From NCBI RefSeq assembly GCF_004339675.1, contig NZ_SLVM01000002.1, forward strand, positions 166,248 to 230,247: a stretch of DNA of 64,000 nucleotides, read 5' to 3'. This document shows positions 51,681 to 63,801 of the stretch, piece after piece. The position numbers and the translations under genes are program-made. The notes under the pieces are model-generated. The model did not search any database. It saw only the letters and a list, made by a program, of their open reading frames with translations, and was not told the DNA's origin. Each line of letters starts with the position of its first letter. Within the stretch, counting starts at the first letter, position 1. The DNA is from Rhodovulum steppense (GTDB lineage Bacteria; Pseudomonadota; Alphaproteobacteria; Rhodobacterales; Rhodobacteraceae).

Positions 51681-53423
51681 CTATGTCTGGAACACATAGC
51701 TTCCGGGCGCGGGACCCAGCAGCGGCAGACCCGCATCGGGTGCGCCCATTGCGGGGGGCGGCACCTGTTCGGCCGTGCTCCTGGCGGCCAGCCAGGCCAC
51801 CCATTCCGGCCACCACGACCCTTCCTGCAAGGCATGGTTCTTGAACCAGTTGTCGGGGTCCATATAGCTCTTGTCCCGGGTGCGGTGTCCGATCCGGTAA
51901 TGTCGTCCCTTGTGGCCGGGTTCGGACAGGATGCCGCCATTATGCCCGCCGCCGGTCAGCGCGAAGGTCAATTCGTTCTCGGTGAACAGCGTGGCCTTGT
52001 AGACCGAATGCCAGGGCGCGATATGGTCCTTCTCTGTGCCCAGGACGAACATCGGCGCAGCGATGTCCTTGAGCGCGATCACCCGGCCCTCGACCGCGAA
52101 CCGCCCCGCGGTCAGGCGGTTTTCCATGAACAGGGCACGCAGATAGTCCGAATGCATCCGCGCGGGCATCCGCGTCGCGTCGGCGTTCCAGACCGAGATA
52201 TCGAATTGCGGCTCGTCCTCGCCCAGAAGGTAGCGGCGCACCGCATGCGACCAGATCAGTTCCTCGGACCTTAGCGCGCGGAAGGCTCCCGCCATCTGGC
52301 CCTGGTCCAGATAGCCCTGGTCCCACATCATGTCCTCGAGATAGGCGACCTGGCTTTCGTCGAGGAACAGCATGATCTCGCCGGGTTCGGTGAAATCGGT
52401 CTGCGCCGCCAGCAGCGTGATCGAGGCCAGCCGGTCATCCGCCTCGCGCGCCATGGTCGCGGCGGCGATGGCCAGGATCGTCCCGCCCAGGCAATAGCCG
52501 CAGGCATGCAGGCGGGTCTGCGGCACGATCCGGCCGACCGCCTCGATCGCGGCCATGACGCCGAGGCGCCGGTAATCGTCGAGCGAGACATTGCGATGCG
52601 CCGCGGTCGGGTTGACCCATGACATCGCGAAGACGGTGAAACCCTGGCCGACAAGATAGCGGATCAGCGAATTCTCGGGCGACAGGTCGAGGATGTAGTA
52701 TTTCATGATCCAGGCGGGCACGATCAGCACCGGCTCGGGATGCACGCTGCCGGTCTGGGGCGTGTACTGGATCAGTTCGAACAGATCGTTGCGATAGACC
52801 ACCTCGCCCGGCGTGCAGGCAAGGTTCCGGCCGACCTCGTAACCGCTGTCGGGCAGCGGCGTCTCGCCCGTCACCAATGCAGCGGCATCCCCGGCAAAGC
52901 GCGCCGCGCCAAGCACCAGGTTCGTTCCGGTGCTTTCGATGGTCTTTTGCAGAATCTCGGGATTGGTCAGAACCCCGTTCGAGGGCGAAAACAGGTCCAA
53001 CGTCTGCCGCGCCATGAAAGCCATGCGCTCGGCGTTATGACGTGTCGTGCCCCGTGCCGGTTCTGTGGCGTGGTCCCACCAGTCCTGCCAGGCCAGAAAG
53101 CCCTGTTTCCAGAGGTTGAAGGGCGCAAGTCCCCAGGCCGGGTGCTCGAACCGCCGATCGCCCGGTCTGGGCGCGAACGGCGGAGCGTTCGGGCTGAGGC
53201 CCGCGGCATGAACGGCGAGTTTCGTCGCGGCCCGGACCCCGTGCTCGGCCAGTTCCAGCTGCCGCCCCGGCGCCCGCGCGAGATGGCTGGCCCAGTCTGC
53301 CCAGGCCGTCAGGGCCGCCGTCGGAGAGGTGCCGCCCGTAAGCCGCGCCGACAGCGCCCGGCTTGCCCGGTCAAGCGTGTCATAGGGGTGATGACGTTCG
53401 CCATGCCCGTTCGGTGCCTTCAT
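51681..53423 (-). CDS. phaC: Poly(3-hydroxyalkanoate) synthase (class I)
   Basis: A 580-residue alpha/beta-fold enzyme that polymerises hydroxyacyl-CoA at the granule surface. The catalytic Cys is C311 in the lipase-like box GYCLGGT, the Asp is in GTEKDHIAPW and the His in GGGHNGGI. The C-terminus LLGPAPGSYVFQT is typical of class I enzymes. The usual partners (phaZ, phasin, phaR, phaAB) are not next to it. The start is ATG 53423. A class I enzyme works without PhaE or PhaR subunits. Confidence 0.95.
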   Translation of the reverse strand: MKAPNGHGERHHPYDTLDRASRALSARLTGGTSPTAALTAWADWASHLARAPGRQLELAEHGVRAATKLAVHAAGLSPNAPPFAPRPGDRRFEHPAWGLAPFNLWKQGFLAWQDWWDHATEPARGTTRHNAERMAFMARQTLDLFSPSNGVLTNPEILQKTIESTGTNLVLGAARFAGDAAALVTGETPLPDSGYEVGRNLACTPGEVVYRNDLFELIQYTPQTGSVHPEPVLIVPAWIMKYYILDLSPENSLIRYLVGQGFTVFAMSWVNPTAAHRNVSLDDYRRLGVMAAIEAVGRIVPQTRLHACGYCLGGTILAIAAATMAREADDRLASITLLAAQTDFTEPGEIMLFLDESQVAYLEDMMWDQGYLDQGQMAGAFRALRSEELIWSHAVRRYLLGEDEPQFDISVWNADATRMPARMHSDYLRALFMENRLTAGRFAVEGRVIALKDIAAPMFVLGTEKDHIAPWHSVYKATLFTENELTFALTGGGHNGGILSEPGHKGRHYRIGHRTRDKSYMDPDNWFKNHALQEGSWWPEWVAWLAARSTAEQVPPPAMGAPDAGLPLLGPAPGSYVFQT

Positions 53424-53523
53424 CGCCTGCCTCCGCCTTTGCCTGTACCGGTCAGGTGTCCCAGACCGTCATGACAGTTTTGCGATAGCAGCCGGGGCGA
53501 CCGGGGTAAATGTGACGCAGGAA

Positions 53524-53558
53524 GAAAACCGCCCCGGCCATGGGCCGGGGCGGTTTTC
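53524..53558 (-). terminator. Strong hairpin terminator downstream of rpmJ
   Basis: A perfect 16-bp inverted repeat: GAAAACCGCCCCGGCC (53524-53539) and its complement (53543-53558) around ATG. Reading the minus strand, it follows rpmJ by 23 bases and ends with a TTTTCTT run; it separates rpmJ from phaC. Confidence 0.85.
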
Positions 53559-53581
53559 GTGGTCTTGCTGTCTCTCGCCGG

Positions 53582-53707
53582 TCAGCCCTGGCGGGCCTTG
53601 TAGCGGCGCTGGGTCTTGTTGATCACATAAACCCGGCCCTTGCGGCGCACAACGCGGCAATCGCGGTGACGCTCTTTCAGCGAGCGGAGCGAGTTGCGAA
53701 CCTTCAT
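53582..53707 (-). CDS. rpmJ: 50S ribosomal protein L36, C-minus type
   Basis: A 41-residue ribosomal protein starting at ATG 53707 with GAGGAGAG upstream. [18 protein letters not shown] and [14 protein letters not shown] are the typical ends. Only one Cys is left, so the zinc-ribbon ligands of the 37-38-residue form are missing; this is the zinc-independent paralogue type standard in alphaproteobacteria. It lies just after the tRNA-Val gene on the same strand. Confidence 0.96.
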   Translation of the reverse strand: MKVRNSLRSLKERHRDCRVVRRKGRVYVINKTQRRYKARQG

Positions 53708-53781
53708 CGGCTCTCTCCTCATGTCGCGGCGCGTCGGTGCGCCTTGTGGTTGCGTTACCTGCCCGGAGGCAGCGAATTCGA

Positions 53782-53856
<75 letters not shown>

Positions 53857-53982
53857 CTTCCGTCCCGATCCCGCACGCCCAGACAAACAGGACGCGGGCG
53901 GGTTCGCGTTGGTCCGCAGGTCTATAAAAGGAGTCGGAGCGCGGTTCAAGGGCTTTCGGTGCGCGCGGAATCGCCGCTATAA

Positions 53983-54864
53983 ATGATCCGAAGGAGGATG
54001 CGTGATTTGTGCGCCTACAGGTTGTTCCAGCCCGACCGGGTGTCCACGAGCGTGGTGTTTTCCTCGCCCCATAGCGGGCGCGACTACCCTTGGACATTCC
54101 TTCGCCAGACGGTGCTTGACGAACGTGCGATCCGCTCCTCCGAGGATGCCTTCGTCGATCTTCTGTTTGCCGACGCGCCCGTCCATGGCGCGCCCCTTAT
54201 CGCGGCCGAGGCGCCGCGTGCCTATGTCGATCTGAACCGCGCAGCCGAGGAGCTTGACCCCGCCGTGATCGAGGGTGCACGGCTGGCCGGGCATAACCCA
54301 CGGATCAGTTCGGGGCTGGGGGTGATCCCGCGGGTGGTGGCGAACGGACGCGCGATCTACCGTGGCAAGATCGGCCTTGTCGAGGCCGAGACCCGCATAG
54401 CGACCTTCTGGCGGCCTTATCATGAGTGCCTTCGGACGCTTTTGGACGAGGCTCAGGTCCGATTCGGCGAGGCGATCCTCGTCGACTGCCACTCGATGCC
54501 GCGCGAGGCGATCGAAAGTATTTCTCCAGCGGGCAAGCGCCGTCCCGATGTTGTGCTGGGCGACCGGTTCGGCGCCTCGGCCTCTCCCGATGTGGTCGAG
54601 CGGGTCGAGGCGGCCTTTGCCGCGGCCGGCCTGCGGGTCGGGCGGAACGCCCCGTTTGCCGGGGCCTATATCACCCAGCGCTACGGCCGTCCCGCGCGGC
54701 GTGTGCATGCAGTTCAGGTCGAGATCGACCGCTCGCTTTACATGGACGAGGCCGAGGTGCGACCGAATAACGATTTCGAGGATTTTCGCCGCCTGATGGT
54801 TTCGATCGTCGCCGACCTTGCCGAGATCGGCCGCACCGGTGAGGTGCCTCTCGCCGCCGAGTAA
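53983..54864 (+). CDS. N-formylglutamate amidohydrolase family protein
   Basis: About 293 residues. Start choice is uncertain: ATG 53983 has no clear ribosome-binding site, while AAGGAGG (53990-53996) would better serve TTG 54007. The family motifs [36 protein letters not shown] and [18 protein letters not shown] (here [18 protein letters not shown]) mark it as a zinc amidohydrolase of the FGase family, which in histidine breakdown releases glutamate from N-formylglutamate. No hut genes are near, so the real substrate may differ. Confidence 0.9.
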   Translation: MIRRRMRDLCAYRLFQPDRVSTSVVFSSPHSGRDYPWTFLRQTVLDERAIRSSEDAFVDLLFADAPVHGAPLIAAEAPRAYVDLNRAAEELDPAVIEGARLAGHNPRISSGLGVIPRVVANGRAIYRGKIGLVEAETRIATFWRPYHECLRTLLDEAQVRFGEAILVDCHSMPREAIESISPAGKRRPDVVLGDRFGASASPDVVERVEAAFAAAGLRVGRNAPFAGAYITQRYGRPARRVHAVQVEIDRSLYMDEAEVRPNNDFEDFRRLMVSIVADLAEIGRTGEVPLAAE

Positions 54865-54873
54865 AGCGCGCCG

Positions 54874-56127
54874 CTACCGCAGCGCCCGGCCCTTGAGGAT
54901 CGCCTGCGCACCAAAGCGCGCGCGAATCGCATCGCTCGCCCGTTCCGCCCCCGCCCGGACCGCCGCCTGCGGGTCGAACAGATCACCCGACAGCTCGGCC
55001 CCCTTGGCCGGAACGATGTCGGACAGGCCCACGCCCACCAGCCGGAACGGTCCCGCTGCGCCCGTCTGATCGTAAAGCACGCGCGCCTCGCGATAGATGC
55101 GGTCGGCGATCTGGGTGGGTTCGGGCAGTGCGTGGCGGCGGGTCAGCAGGCGGTGATCGGCGCGTTTCAGCTTCAGCGCCACGACGCGACCCGCCCTTCC
55201 CCTGGCCTTGGCGCGGTCGGCGACCTTTTCGGCAAGGCGCCAGATATGGCCGTCCAGCAGGTCCGGATCCGCGATGTCCTCGGCAAAGGTCGTCTCGTTC
55301 GAGATGCTTTTCACCGGCGCGTTGGGCGAGACACGGCGGTGATCCTGCCCGCGCGCCAGATGCCAGAGCCGGTCGCCCATCGACCCGAAGCGCGCGGCAA
55401 GCTCGCGCCGCTCCCATCGCTGAAGATCGGCGAAACTGCGCACGCCCGCACGTTCCAGCGCGGCGCGACCCGTAGCACCCACCCCCCAGATCAGCCCCAC
55501 GGGCCGGTCGACCAGGAAATCCAGTGTTTCGGCCTGGCCGATCACCGCAAAGCCGCGCGGCTTGTCGAGGTCGGAGGCGAGCTTGGCGAGGAACTTGTTG
55601 TGCGACAGTCCGATCGAGCCCGACAGGCCCAGCTCGTCCTCCATCCGCCTGACCAGCCGCGCCAGCAAGAGCGCGGGTGGTGCGCCGTGCAGCCGTTCCG
55701 TGCCCGTAAGGTCCAGAAACGCCTCGTCCAGCGACAGCGGCTCGACCGCGGGGCTCAACTCCTCCATCATCGTGCGGATGGCCCGCGATGCCTCGGCATA
55801 GGCCGCGCCGCGGGGTTTCACCACTGCCGCGTCGGGGCAAAGCTGCAGCGCCTTGAACATCGGCATGGCGGACCGCACGCCGCGGATGCGGGCAAGGTAA
55901 CAGGCGGTGGACACCACACCGCGCCGCCCGCCGCCGACGATCACCGGCCTGTCGCGCAGCGCGGGGTTGTCGCGTTTCTCGACGGCCGCATAGAAGGCAT
56001 CGCAATCCATATGCGCGATCGACAGCTCGAACAGCTCGGGATGCGCGATCACGCGCGGCCGTCCGCAGGCGGGACAGCGGGTGCCGGTCTCGAAGGTGGT
56101 CAGGCAGTCGCGGCAGAGGGCGGGCAT
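54874..56127 (-). CDS. dinB: DNA polymerase IV (Y family) with an N-terminal Cys4 segment
   Basis: A 417-residue translesion polymerase from ATG 56127. The palm carboxylates are in HMDCDAFYAAVEKRDNP (D41) and LSLDEAFLDLTG (D134, E135). The fingers, thumb and little-finger domains follow in order, with the helix-hairpin-helix IWGVGATGRAALERAGVRSFADL. An N-terminal extension has C5-x2-C8-x9-C18-x2-C21, a zinc-ribbon-like knot found in DinB of this bacterial group. No C-terminal beta-clamp QL-type motif is obvious. Confidence 0.93.
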   Translation of the reverse strand: MPALCRDCLTTFETGTRCPACGRPRVIAHPELFELSIAHMDCDAFYAAVEKRDNPALRDRPVIVGGGRRGVVSTACYLARIRGVRSAMPMFKALQLCPDAAVVKPRGAAYAEASRAIRTMMEELSPAVEPLSLDEAFLDLTGTERLHGAPPALLLARLVRRMEDELGLSGSIGLSHNKFLAKLASDLDKPRGFAVIGQAETLDFLVDRPVGLIWGVGATGRAALERAGVRSFADLQRWERRELAARFGSMGDRLWHLARGQDHRRVSPNAPVKSISNETTFAEDIADPDLLDGHIWRLAEKVADRAKARGRAGRVVALKLKRADHRLLTRRHALPEPTQIADRIYREARVLYDQTGAAGPFRLVGVGLSDIVPAKGAELSGDLFDPQAAVRAGAERASDAIRARFGAQAILKGRALR

Positions 56128-56277
56128 CTCTACGGTCCCGTCGGTGACACGGGTGTTGCATATTTCCGGCACGTTTGCCCGCCATGATGCGCGCGGCCAA
56201 GGGCCGGGGGCAAGGGCTTCCGCACCGTGCCCGCGCGGCGCATACTGACAAGGGAAACATACGAGGACGGGCAGACC

Positions 56278-57168
56278 ATGATGGACGATTCCCTTGACGC
56301 GCTGATCGGCGGCAATCTCGTCGTTCTGCTTTTCGCAGCCTTCCTCATCCTTTGCATCGTGCTGGGGGTGCGGATCGTGCCGCAATCCGAAAAGCATGTA
56401 ATCGAGCGTTTCGGCCGGTTGCGCGCGGTGCTGGGGCCGGGGATCAACTTCATCGTGCCCTTCCTGGACAAGGTGGCGCACAGGATCTCGATCCTGGAAC
56501 GCCAGTTGCCCAATGCCAGCCAGGACGCGATCACCGCCGACAACGTGCTGGTTCAGGTGGAAACCAGTGTGTTCTATCGCATCATCGAGCCGGAAAAGAC
56601 GGTCTACAGGATCCGCGACGTGGATGCCGCCATCGCGACCACGGTCACCGGCATCGTCCGGGCCGAGATCGGCAAGATGGAACTTGACGAGGTGCAGTCG
56701 AACCGCGCGCAACTGATCTCGACGATCAAGGCCAGCGTGGCTGACGCGGTGGACGACTGGGGGATCGAGGTGACGCGGGCCGAGATCCTCGACGTCAATC
56801 TCGACACGGCGACGCGCGAGGCGATGCTTCAGCAATTGAACGCCGAACGCGCCCGCCGTGCCGCCGTGACCGAGGCCGAGGGCCGCAAGCGGGCGGTGGA
56901 ACTGGCGGCGGATGCCGAGCTCTACGCCGCCGAGCAGGAAGCCAAGGCCCGCCGCATAACCGCCGAGGCAGAGGCTTACGCCACCCAGATCGTGGCCCAG
57001 GCGCTGGCCGAGAACGGGATCGAGGCGGCGCAATATCAGGTGGCGCTGAAACAGGTCGAGGCGTTGACCGCCGTGGGGCAGGGGCCGGGCAAGCAGACGA
57101 TCATCCTGCCCGCGCAGGCGATGGATGCCTTTGCCGATGCGTTCAAGATGCTCAAGGGGCGGGGCTGA
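56278..57168 (+). CDS. SPFH/band 7 domain protein (stomatin-like)
   Basis: A 296-residue membrane protein from ATG 56278 (or 56281), with one N-terminal hydrophobic segment (about 9-32). The band 7 domain (about 38-215) has RIVPQSEKHVIERFGRLRAVLGPGINFIVPFLDKV; a helical, Ala/Glu-rich coiled-coil (about 180-245) follows. SPFH proteins form membrane scaffolds and regulate proteases. It overlaps the NfeD-family gene by 1 base; SPFH-NfeD pairs are a classic operon, and NfeD helps tether or regulate the scaffold. Confidence 0.93.
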   Translation: MMDDSLDALIGGNLVVLLFAAFLILCIVLGVRIVPQSEKHVIERFGRLRAVLGPGINFIVPFLDKVAHRISILERQLPNASQDAITADNVLVQVETSVFYRIIEPEKTVYRIRDVDAAIATTVTGIVRAEIGKMELDEVQSNRAQLISTIKASVADAVDDWGIEVTRAEILDVNLDTATREAMLQQLNAERARRAAVTEAEGRKRAVELAADAELYAAEQEAKARRITAEAEAYATQIVAQALAENGIEAAQYQVALKQVEALTAVGQGPGKQTIILPAQAMDAFADAFKMLKGRG

Positions 57169-57437
57169 TGCTGGCGACGACCTGGTGGGTCTGGCTCACG
57201 GCCGCGGTTCTGCTGGCGATCCTCGAGGTGCTGGCGCCGGGCTATGTGTTTGTCGGTTTCGCCATCGGGGCGGCGGCGGTGGGGCTTGGCCTGTGGCTGG
57301 GGCTGTCGGCGGGCTGGCCCTGGCTGGTGCTGATCTTTGCGCTGGTCTCGCTGGCCGCATGGCTGGGGCTGCGGGCCGTGCTGGGTGTGCGCAAGGGGCA
57401 GGTCAAGGTCTGGGACCGCGACATCAACGAGGATTGA
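57168..57437 (+). CDS. NfeD family small membrane protein
   Basis: An 89-residue protein from ATG 57168, starting at the last base of the SPFH stop codon. Three hydrophobic segments (about 5-24, 28-46, 50-68) and the family phrase ILEVLAPGYVFVGFAIGAAAVG are present. The C-terminal OB-fold domain of longer NfeD proteins is absent; only a short tail KGQVKVWDRDINED remains. It should act with the SPFH protein in the inner membrane. Confidence 0.9.
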   Translation: MLATTWWVWLTAAVLLAILEVLAPGYVFVGFAIGAAAVGLGLWLGLSAGWPWLVLIFALVSLAAWLGLRAVLGVRKGQVKVWDRDINED

Positions 57438-57441
57438 GCGC

Positions 57442-58131
57442 TCAGGGCAGCTCTGCCTGAACCGCCAGCGCGGCGGCGCGGGGATCGGCGGCCTGCCAGA
57501 TCGGGCGGCCGACCACGATATGATCCGCGCCATCGGCAATCGCCCGGGCCGGGGTCGCCACCCGCTTCTGGTCGCCCGGATCGGCGCCCGCGGGCCGCAC
57601 GCCCGGCGTCACGATCAGCCGCCCCGCCGCACCCGGCAGCGCGCGGATCATCGCGGCCTCCTGCGGGCTGGCGATCACGCCATCGGCCCCCGCCGCAAAG
57701 GCCCGCGCCGCGCGCTCGGCCACGATCTCGGGCAGATCGCCCGGACGGATCAGGCTGGCATCCAGATCGGCGCGGTCCAGCGAGGTCAGGATCGTGACCG
57801 CCAGAATCTTCATGCCGGACCCGCCCGCCCCCTCGCGCGCGGCGCGCACCACATGGGGGTCGCCATGCACGGTCAGGAAATCCAGATCGAACCGCGCCAG
57901 CCCGCGCACCGCCGCCTCGACGGTCGCGCCGATATCGAACAGCTTCATGTCCAGGAAGATGCGCTTGCCATGCTCGTCCTTGAGTTCCCGCGCCAGCGCC
58001 AGCCCGCCGCCCGTCAGCATCCCCAGCCCGATCTTGTAGAAATCGGCCGCGTCGCCGATCCGGTTGGCAAGCTCCAGCCCCGAATGGGCGTCGGGCACGT
58101 CAAGGGCAACGATCAGGCGGTCATCGGGCAT
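57442..58131 (-). CDS. pyrF: Orotidine 5'-phosphate decarboxylase
   Basis: A 229-residue TIM-barrel enzyme that makes UMP from OMP. I chose ATG 58131 ([14 protein letters not shown]); the frame is open upstream but that is not conserved. The catalytic motif is D61-x-K63-x-x-D66-I in [13 protein letters not shown], and the phosphate-binding loop is [17 protein letters not shown]. The length is normal. It converges on nfeD and is divergent from clpB. Short, normal bacterial type. Confidence 0.97.
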   Translation of the reverse strand: MPDDRLIVALDVPDAHSGLELANRIGDAADFYKIGLGMLTGGGLALARELKDEHGKRIFLDMKLFDIGATVEAAVRGLARFDLDFLTVHGDPHVVRAAREGAGGSGMKILAVTILTSLDRADLDASLIRPGDLPEIVAERAARAFAAGADGVIASPQEAAMIRALPGAAGRLIVTPGVRPAGADPGDQKRVATPARAIADGADHIVVGRPIWQAADPRAAALAVQAELP

Positions 58132-58319
58132 GTCGGATCCTCCGTCGGGGTCGTGCCTTGCTAGGCTACCGGTCGCGACAGGTCCAGCGCGGCAATGCGC
58201 TGTGGCGCCCTTGCAACGGGTTGGGCCATCTCCCACATCTGCGGTCGAGGCCCGCGACGAAGGGTGTGCTGCCGGTCAGGCACCGCGAGCGACGGGCGCT
58301 TTGGCAAAGGAGAGAACCG

Positions 58320-60935
<2,616 letters not shown>

Positions 60936-60953
60936 GCCACTGGTGCGAAATGG

Positions 60954-60986
60954 AACGCCCCGCAGGTCAATCACCTGCGGGGCGTT
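60954..60986. terminator. Perfect 14-bp hairpin between convergent clpB and FAS1 genes
   Basis: AACGCCCCGCAGGT (60954-60967) and ACCTGCGGGGCGTT (60973-60986) around a 5-base loop. Located 18 bases after clpB and 10 bases after the FAS1 gene on the other strand, it most likely terminates both. Confidence 0.82.
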
Positions 60987-60996
60987 CGCGTCAGGA

Positions 60997-61482
60997 TCAG
61001 CCCTCGGGCAGGATCACCGCGTCGATCACATGGATCACGCCATTGCTGGCCTCGATATCGGCGGCGGTGACATTCGCACCGTTCACCGTGACGCCACCCT
61101 CGGTGCCGATGGTCACGTCAGACCCCTGAACCGTGGTCGCGGTCATCCCGTCGCTCAGGTCGCCCGACATCACCTTGCCCGGCACCACATGATAGGTGAG
61201 GATCGCGACAAGCTGGTCACGGTTCTCGGGCTCGAGCAGCGATGCGACCGTGCCCTCGGGCAACGCAGCAAAGGCATCGTCGGTCGGGGCGAAGACGGTG
61301 AACGGACCCTCGCCCTGCAGCGTTTCGACAAGGCCCGCGGCGCTCACGGCCGCCACGAGGGTGGTGAACTGATCGGACTCGGACGCGATGGCCACGATGT
61401 CCTTGGCCATGTGGTCATCCGCGAGGACGGGCGTGGACAGTATCGTGGCAGCGGTCACCGCCATGAAGGTTCTGCGAAGCAT
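60997..61482 (-). CDS. Secreted fasciclin (FAS1) domain protein
   Basis: A 161-residue protein from ATG 61482, preceded by GGAAGGG. A signal peptide ([21 protein letters not shown]) is followed by one FAS1 domain: [37 protein letters not shown] (H1), and [12 protein letters not shown] with [17 protein letters not shown] at the end (H2). FAS1 proteins mediate cell-surface or matrix adhesion; many single-domain bacterial ones are of unknown role. No anchor sequence is visible, so it is probably periplasmic or released. Confidence 0.93.
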   Translation of the reverse strand: MLRRTFMAVTAATILSTPVLADDHMAKDIVAIASESDQFTTLVAAVSAAGLVETLQGEGPFTVFAPTDDAFAALPEGTVASLLEPENRDQLVAILTYHVVPGKVMSGDLSDGMTATTVQGSDVTIGTEGGVTVNGANVTAADIEASNGVIHVIDAVILPEG

Positions 61483-61684
61483 GAGATGGTTCCCTTCCTT
61501 GTTATTCAGGCGACCCCGTTGATCGGGTCGGTGCGGGTTACGCAAGGAAGGCGCGGCTGGATGAGCGGGGATTCCTGCCGATCCTGTTTGACACCGCGGC
61601 ACGGCGCCCTAAGCCGGGCACCGGCACGAAGTCACATCAAGATGCGTTGATTTCGTTTGAAAATCCGTGAGTTCGGCACAACGT

Positions 61685-62128
61685 TCAGTTGATCCCCGCG
61701 GCCTCGCGTGCCAGCCCGTCCAGAAGTGCCTCGACCTCTTTCATCGGACCTTCGGGGAACTGGCGAAAGCCGATCATGGTCTGGTCGGGGCTGTCGGGCA
61801 TCTGCAGCACGAAGATGCCGTAGGGGCAGAACTGAATGTTCATCGGATCGGCTTCCATCACCTTGCGCGACAGCGCGGCCGAGCAGAAGCTGAAGATATC
61901 AGCCTTGAGAAAGATCGTGACGTCCGAGCCGACATCGGCCTTCGTCCGCTCCAGCATGTCGCCGGTATGGCTGACGCTGTCGATGACGAGGCCCTGGCCG
62001 ATCACGGCATTCTCCAGCCCGAACACCACGTCATCAAAGCTCTGGTCCACGGTGTAGGTGATGACCCCCTCTGCCCCTGCCGAAACGGCGACCATCGCCA
62101 ACGCGGCGGCGGCGAAAAGTGTTTTCAT
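61685..62128 (-). CDS. Secreted DUF302 domain protein
   Basis: A 147-residue protein from ATG 62128 with GGGAGAAG upstream. A signal peptide (MKTLFAAAALAMVAVSAGA) is followed by a DUF302 domain (about 20-147) with SFDDVVFGLENAVIGQGLVIDSVSHTGDML and the two-Cys region IFSFCSAALS...NIQFCPYGIFVLQ. DUF302 is a small alpha+beta fold with unknown function, common in periplasm of sulfur-oxidising and phototrophic bacteria. It is divergent from the glutamate synthase-like gene. Confidence 0.9.
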   Translation of the reverse strand: MKTLFAAAALAMVAVSAGAEGVITYTVDQSFDDVVFGLENAVIGQGLVIDSVSHTGDMLERTKADVGSDVTIFLKADIFSFCSAALSRKVMEADPMNIQFCPYGIFVLQMPDSPDQTMIGFRQFPEGPMKEVEALLDGLAREAAGIN

Positions 62129-62247
62129 GATCTTCTCCCTGAGCTTTCGGCACGGGCTTGTAAGATGCCCCCCGCACGGCCACTCTAGCGAGGGTGAATG
62201 CGGCCTCCTTGATTGAGGTCAACCAGGGCAGGCAGGGAGTCGGCGCC

Positions 62248-63801
62248 ATGGGTTGGGCCTATTACGCTTTGCAGGTCATGGCGGGGGCATTCGCGCTGTT
62301 CCTTGGCGTGCTGTTTCTGGTTGTCCTGCTTCTGTTCGCCATAGACCGCACCCAGACCGGCGATGCGATCCGGCGCAACTACCCGGTGATCGGTCGGTTC
62401 CGTGGCCTTTTCACGACCTTGGGCGAGTTCTTCCGGCAGTATTTCTTTGCGATGGATCGCGAGGAGATGCCTTTCAACCGAGCGCAGCGCAACTGGGTCT
62501 ACAATGCTGCCGAGGCCAAGGGGAATACGGTGGCCTTCGGCTCTACCCGAAACCTGAACATCCCCGGCACGCCGATCTTCATGAATGCCGTCTTTCCCCC
62601 GCTCGACGATCAATACGCCTCGACCGAGCCGATGGTTGTCGGTCCGTATTGCCGTGAACCGTATATGGCGCCGTCGATCTTCAACATCTCGGGAATGTCT
62701 TACGGCGCGATCTCGAAGCCTGCGGTGCGGGCGCTGTCGCGGGGCGCAAGACGTGCGGGCATCTGGCTGAACACCGGCGAGGGCGGCCTGGCGCCCTATC
62801 ACCTTGAGGGCGGCTGTGACATCGTTTTTCAGATCGGCACGGCGAAATTCGGTGTGCGTGATGCTGCGGGAAACCTGAGCGACGACAAGCTGCGCGAGGT
62901 GGCAAGGCACCCCGAAGTCAGGATGTTCGAGATCAAGTTGAGCCAGGGCGCCAAGCCCGGCAAGGGGGGCATCCTGCCCGCCGCCAAGATCGACGAGGAA
63001 GTCGCGCGTATCCGTGGCGTCCCGATGGGGCTGGATGCGATCTCGCCCAACCGGCACCGCGAGGTGGACGATTTCTCCGATCTTCTGGACCTGATCGCCC
63101 GTATCCGCGAGGTGACCGGCAAGCCGGTCGGTATCAAGAGTTGCATCGGTTCGGCCGATCCCTGGTTCGACCTGTTTCGGGAGATCCGGAAACGGGGCGA
63201 GGAGAGCGCACCCGACTTCATCACCATCGATGGCGGCGAGGGCGGGACCGGGGCGGCGCCGATGCCCTTGATCGATCTCGTTGGGTTGCCCTTGCGCGAG
63301 GCGCTGATCCGCATGGTCGACCTGCGCGACCTCGCGGGTCTGCGCGATCGCATCCGCATCATCGCCAGCGGCAAACTGGTCGCGCCCGGCGATGTGGCCT
63401 GGGCGATCTGCCTGGGCGCCGATTTCGTCACCTCCGCGCGCGGTTTCATGTTCAGTCTGGGCTGCATCCAGGCGCTGAAATGCAATCGCAACACCTGCCC
63501 CACGGGCATCACGACCCACCAACCGCAGCTGCAGAAGGGGCTGGTGGTCAAGGAAAAGGACAAGCGTGTTGCCGCCTACGCGAAATCGGTGATCGGGGAG
63601 GTTGAAACCATCGCCCATTCGGTGGGCGTCGCCGAACCCCGCGAGATGCGCCGTCGGCACGTCCGGGTCGTGCTGGACGACGGCAGTTCGGTGCAGGTGA
63701 ACGAGTTGCACCCATCGGTTAAACTCGATTCGCAGGGCCGTGCCATGACCGGTGGAAACGCGCAGTTCGAAGCGGCCCTCAAGCGGTTCGACGAACCCTG
63801 A
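62248..63801 (+). CDS. FMN-binding glutamate synthase-like membrane protein (GltB C-terminal domain family)
   Basis: About 517 residues. I prefer ATG 62248 (AGGGAG 9 bases upstream, direct start of the membrane segment); ATG 62194 would add 18 residues. One N-terminal hydrophobic segment (about 6-32) anchors it. The rest is the FMN-binding central/synthase domain of glutamate synthase: APSIFNISGMSYGAISKPAVRALSRGA, GEGGLAPYHL, ISPNRHREVDDFSDL, ITIDGGEGGTGAAP and a Cys cluster SLGCIQALKCNRNTCPTGITTH for an iron-sulfur site. It lacks the amidotransferase domain, so it may use another substrate; the true reaction is unknown. Confidence 0.9.
   Translation: MGWAYYALQVMAGAFALFLGVLFLVVLLLFAIDRTQTGDAIRRNYPVIGRFRGLFTTLGEFFRQYFFAMDREEMPFNRAQRNWVYNAAEAKGNTVAFGSTRNLNIPGTPIFMNAVFPPLDDQYASTEPMVVGPYCREPYMAPSIFNISGMSYGAISKPAVRALSRGARRAGIWLNTGEGGLAPYHLEGGCDIVFQIGTAKFGVRDAAGNLSDDKLREVARHPEVRMFEIKLSQGAKPGKGGILPAAKIDEEVARIRGVPMGLDAISPNRHREVDDFSDLLDLIARIREVTGKPVGIKSCIGSADPWFDLFREIRKRGEESAPDFITIDGGEGGTGAAPMPLIDLVGLPLREALIRMVDLRDLAGLRDRIRIIASGKLVAPGDVAWAICLGADFVTSARGFMFSLGCIQALKCNRNTCPTGITTHQPQLQKGLVVKEKDKRVAAYAKSVIGEVETIAHSVGVAEPREMRRRHVRVVLDDGSSVQVNELHPSVKLDSQGRAMTGGNAQFEAALKRFDEP

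Noticed and set aside
58132..58319. Heat-shock (RpoH) promoter before clpB
   Set aside because: CTTGCA and CCATCT occur at 58210 and 58226 but the spacing is too short for the RpoH consensus; another start may exist, but I cannot support one.
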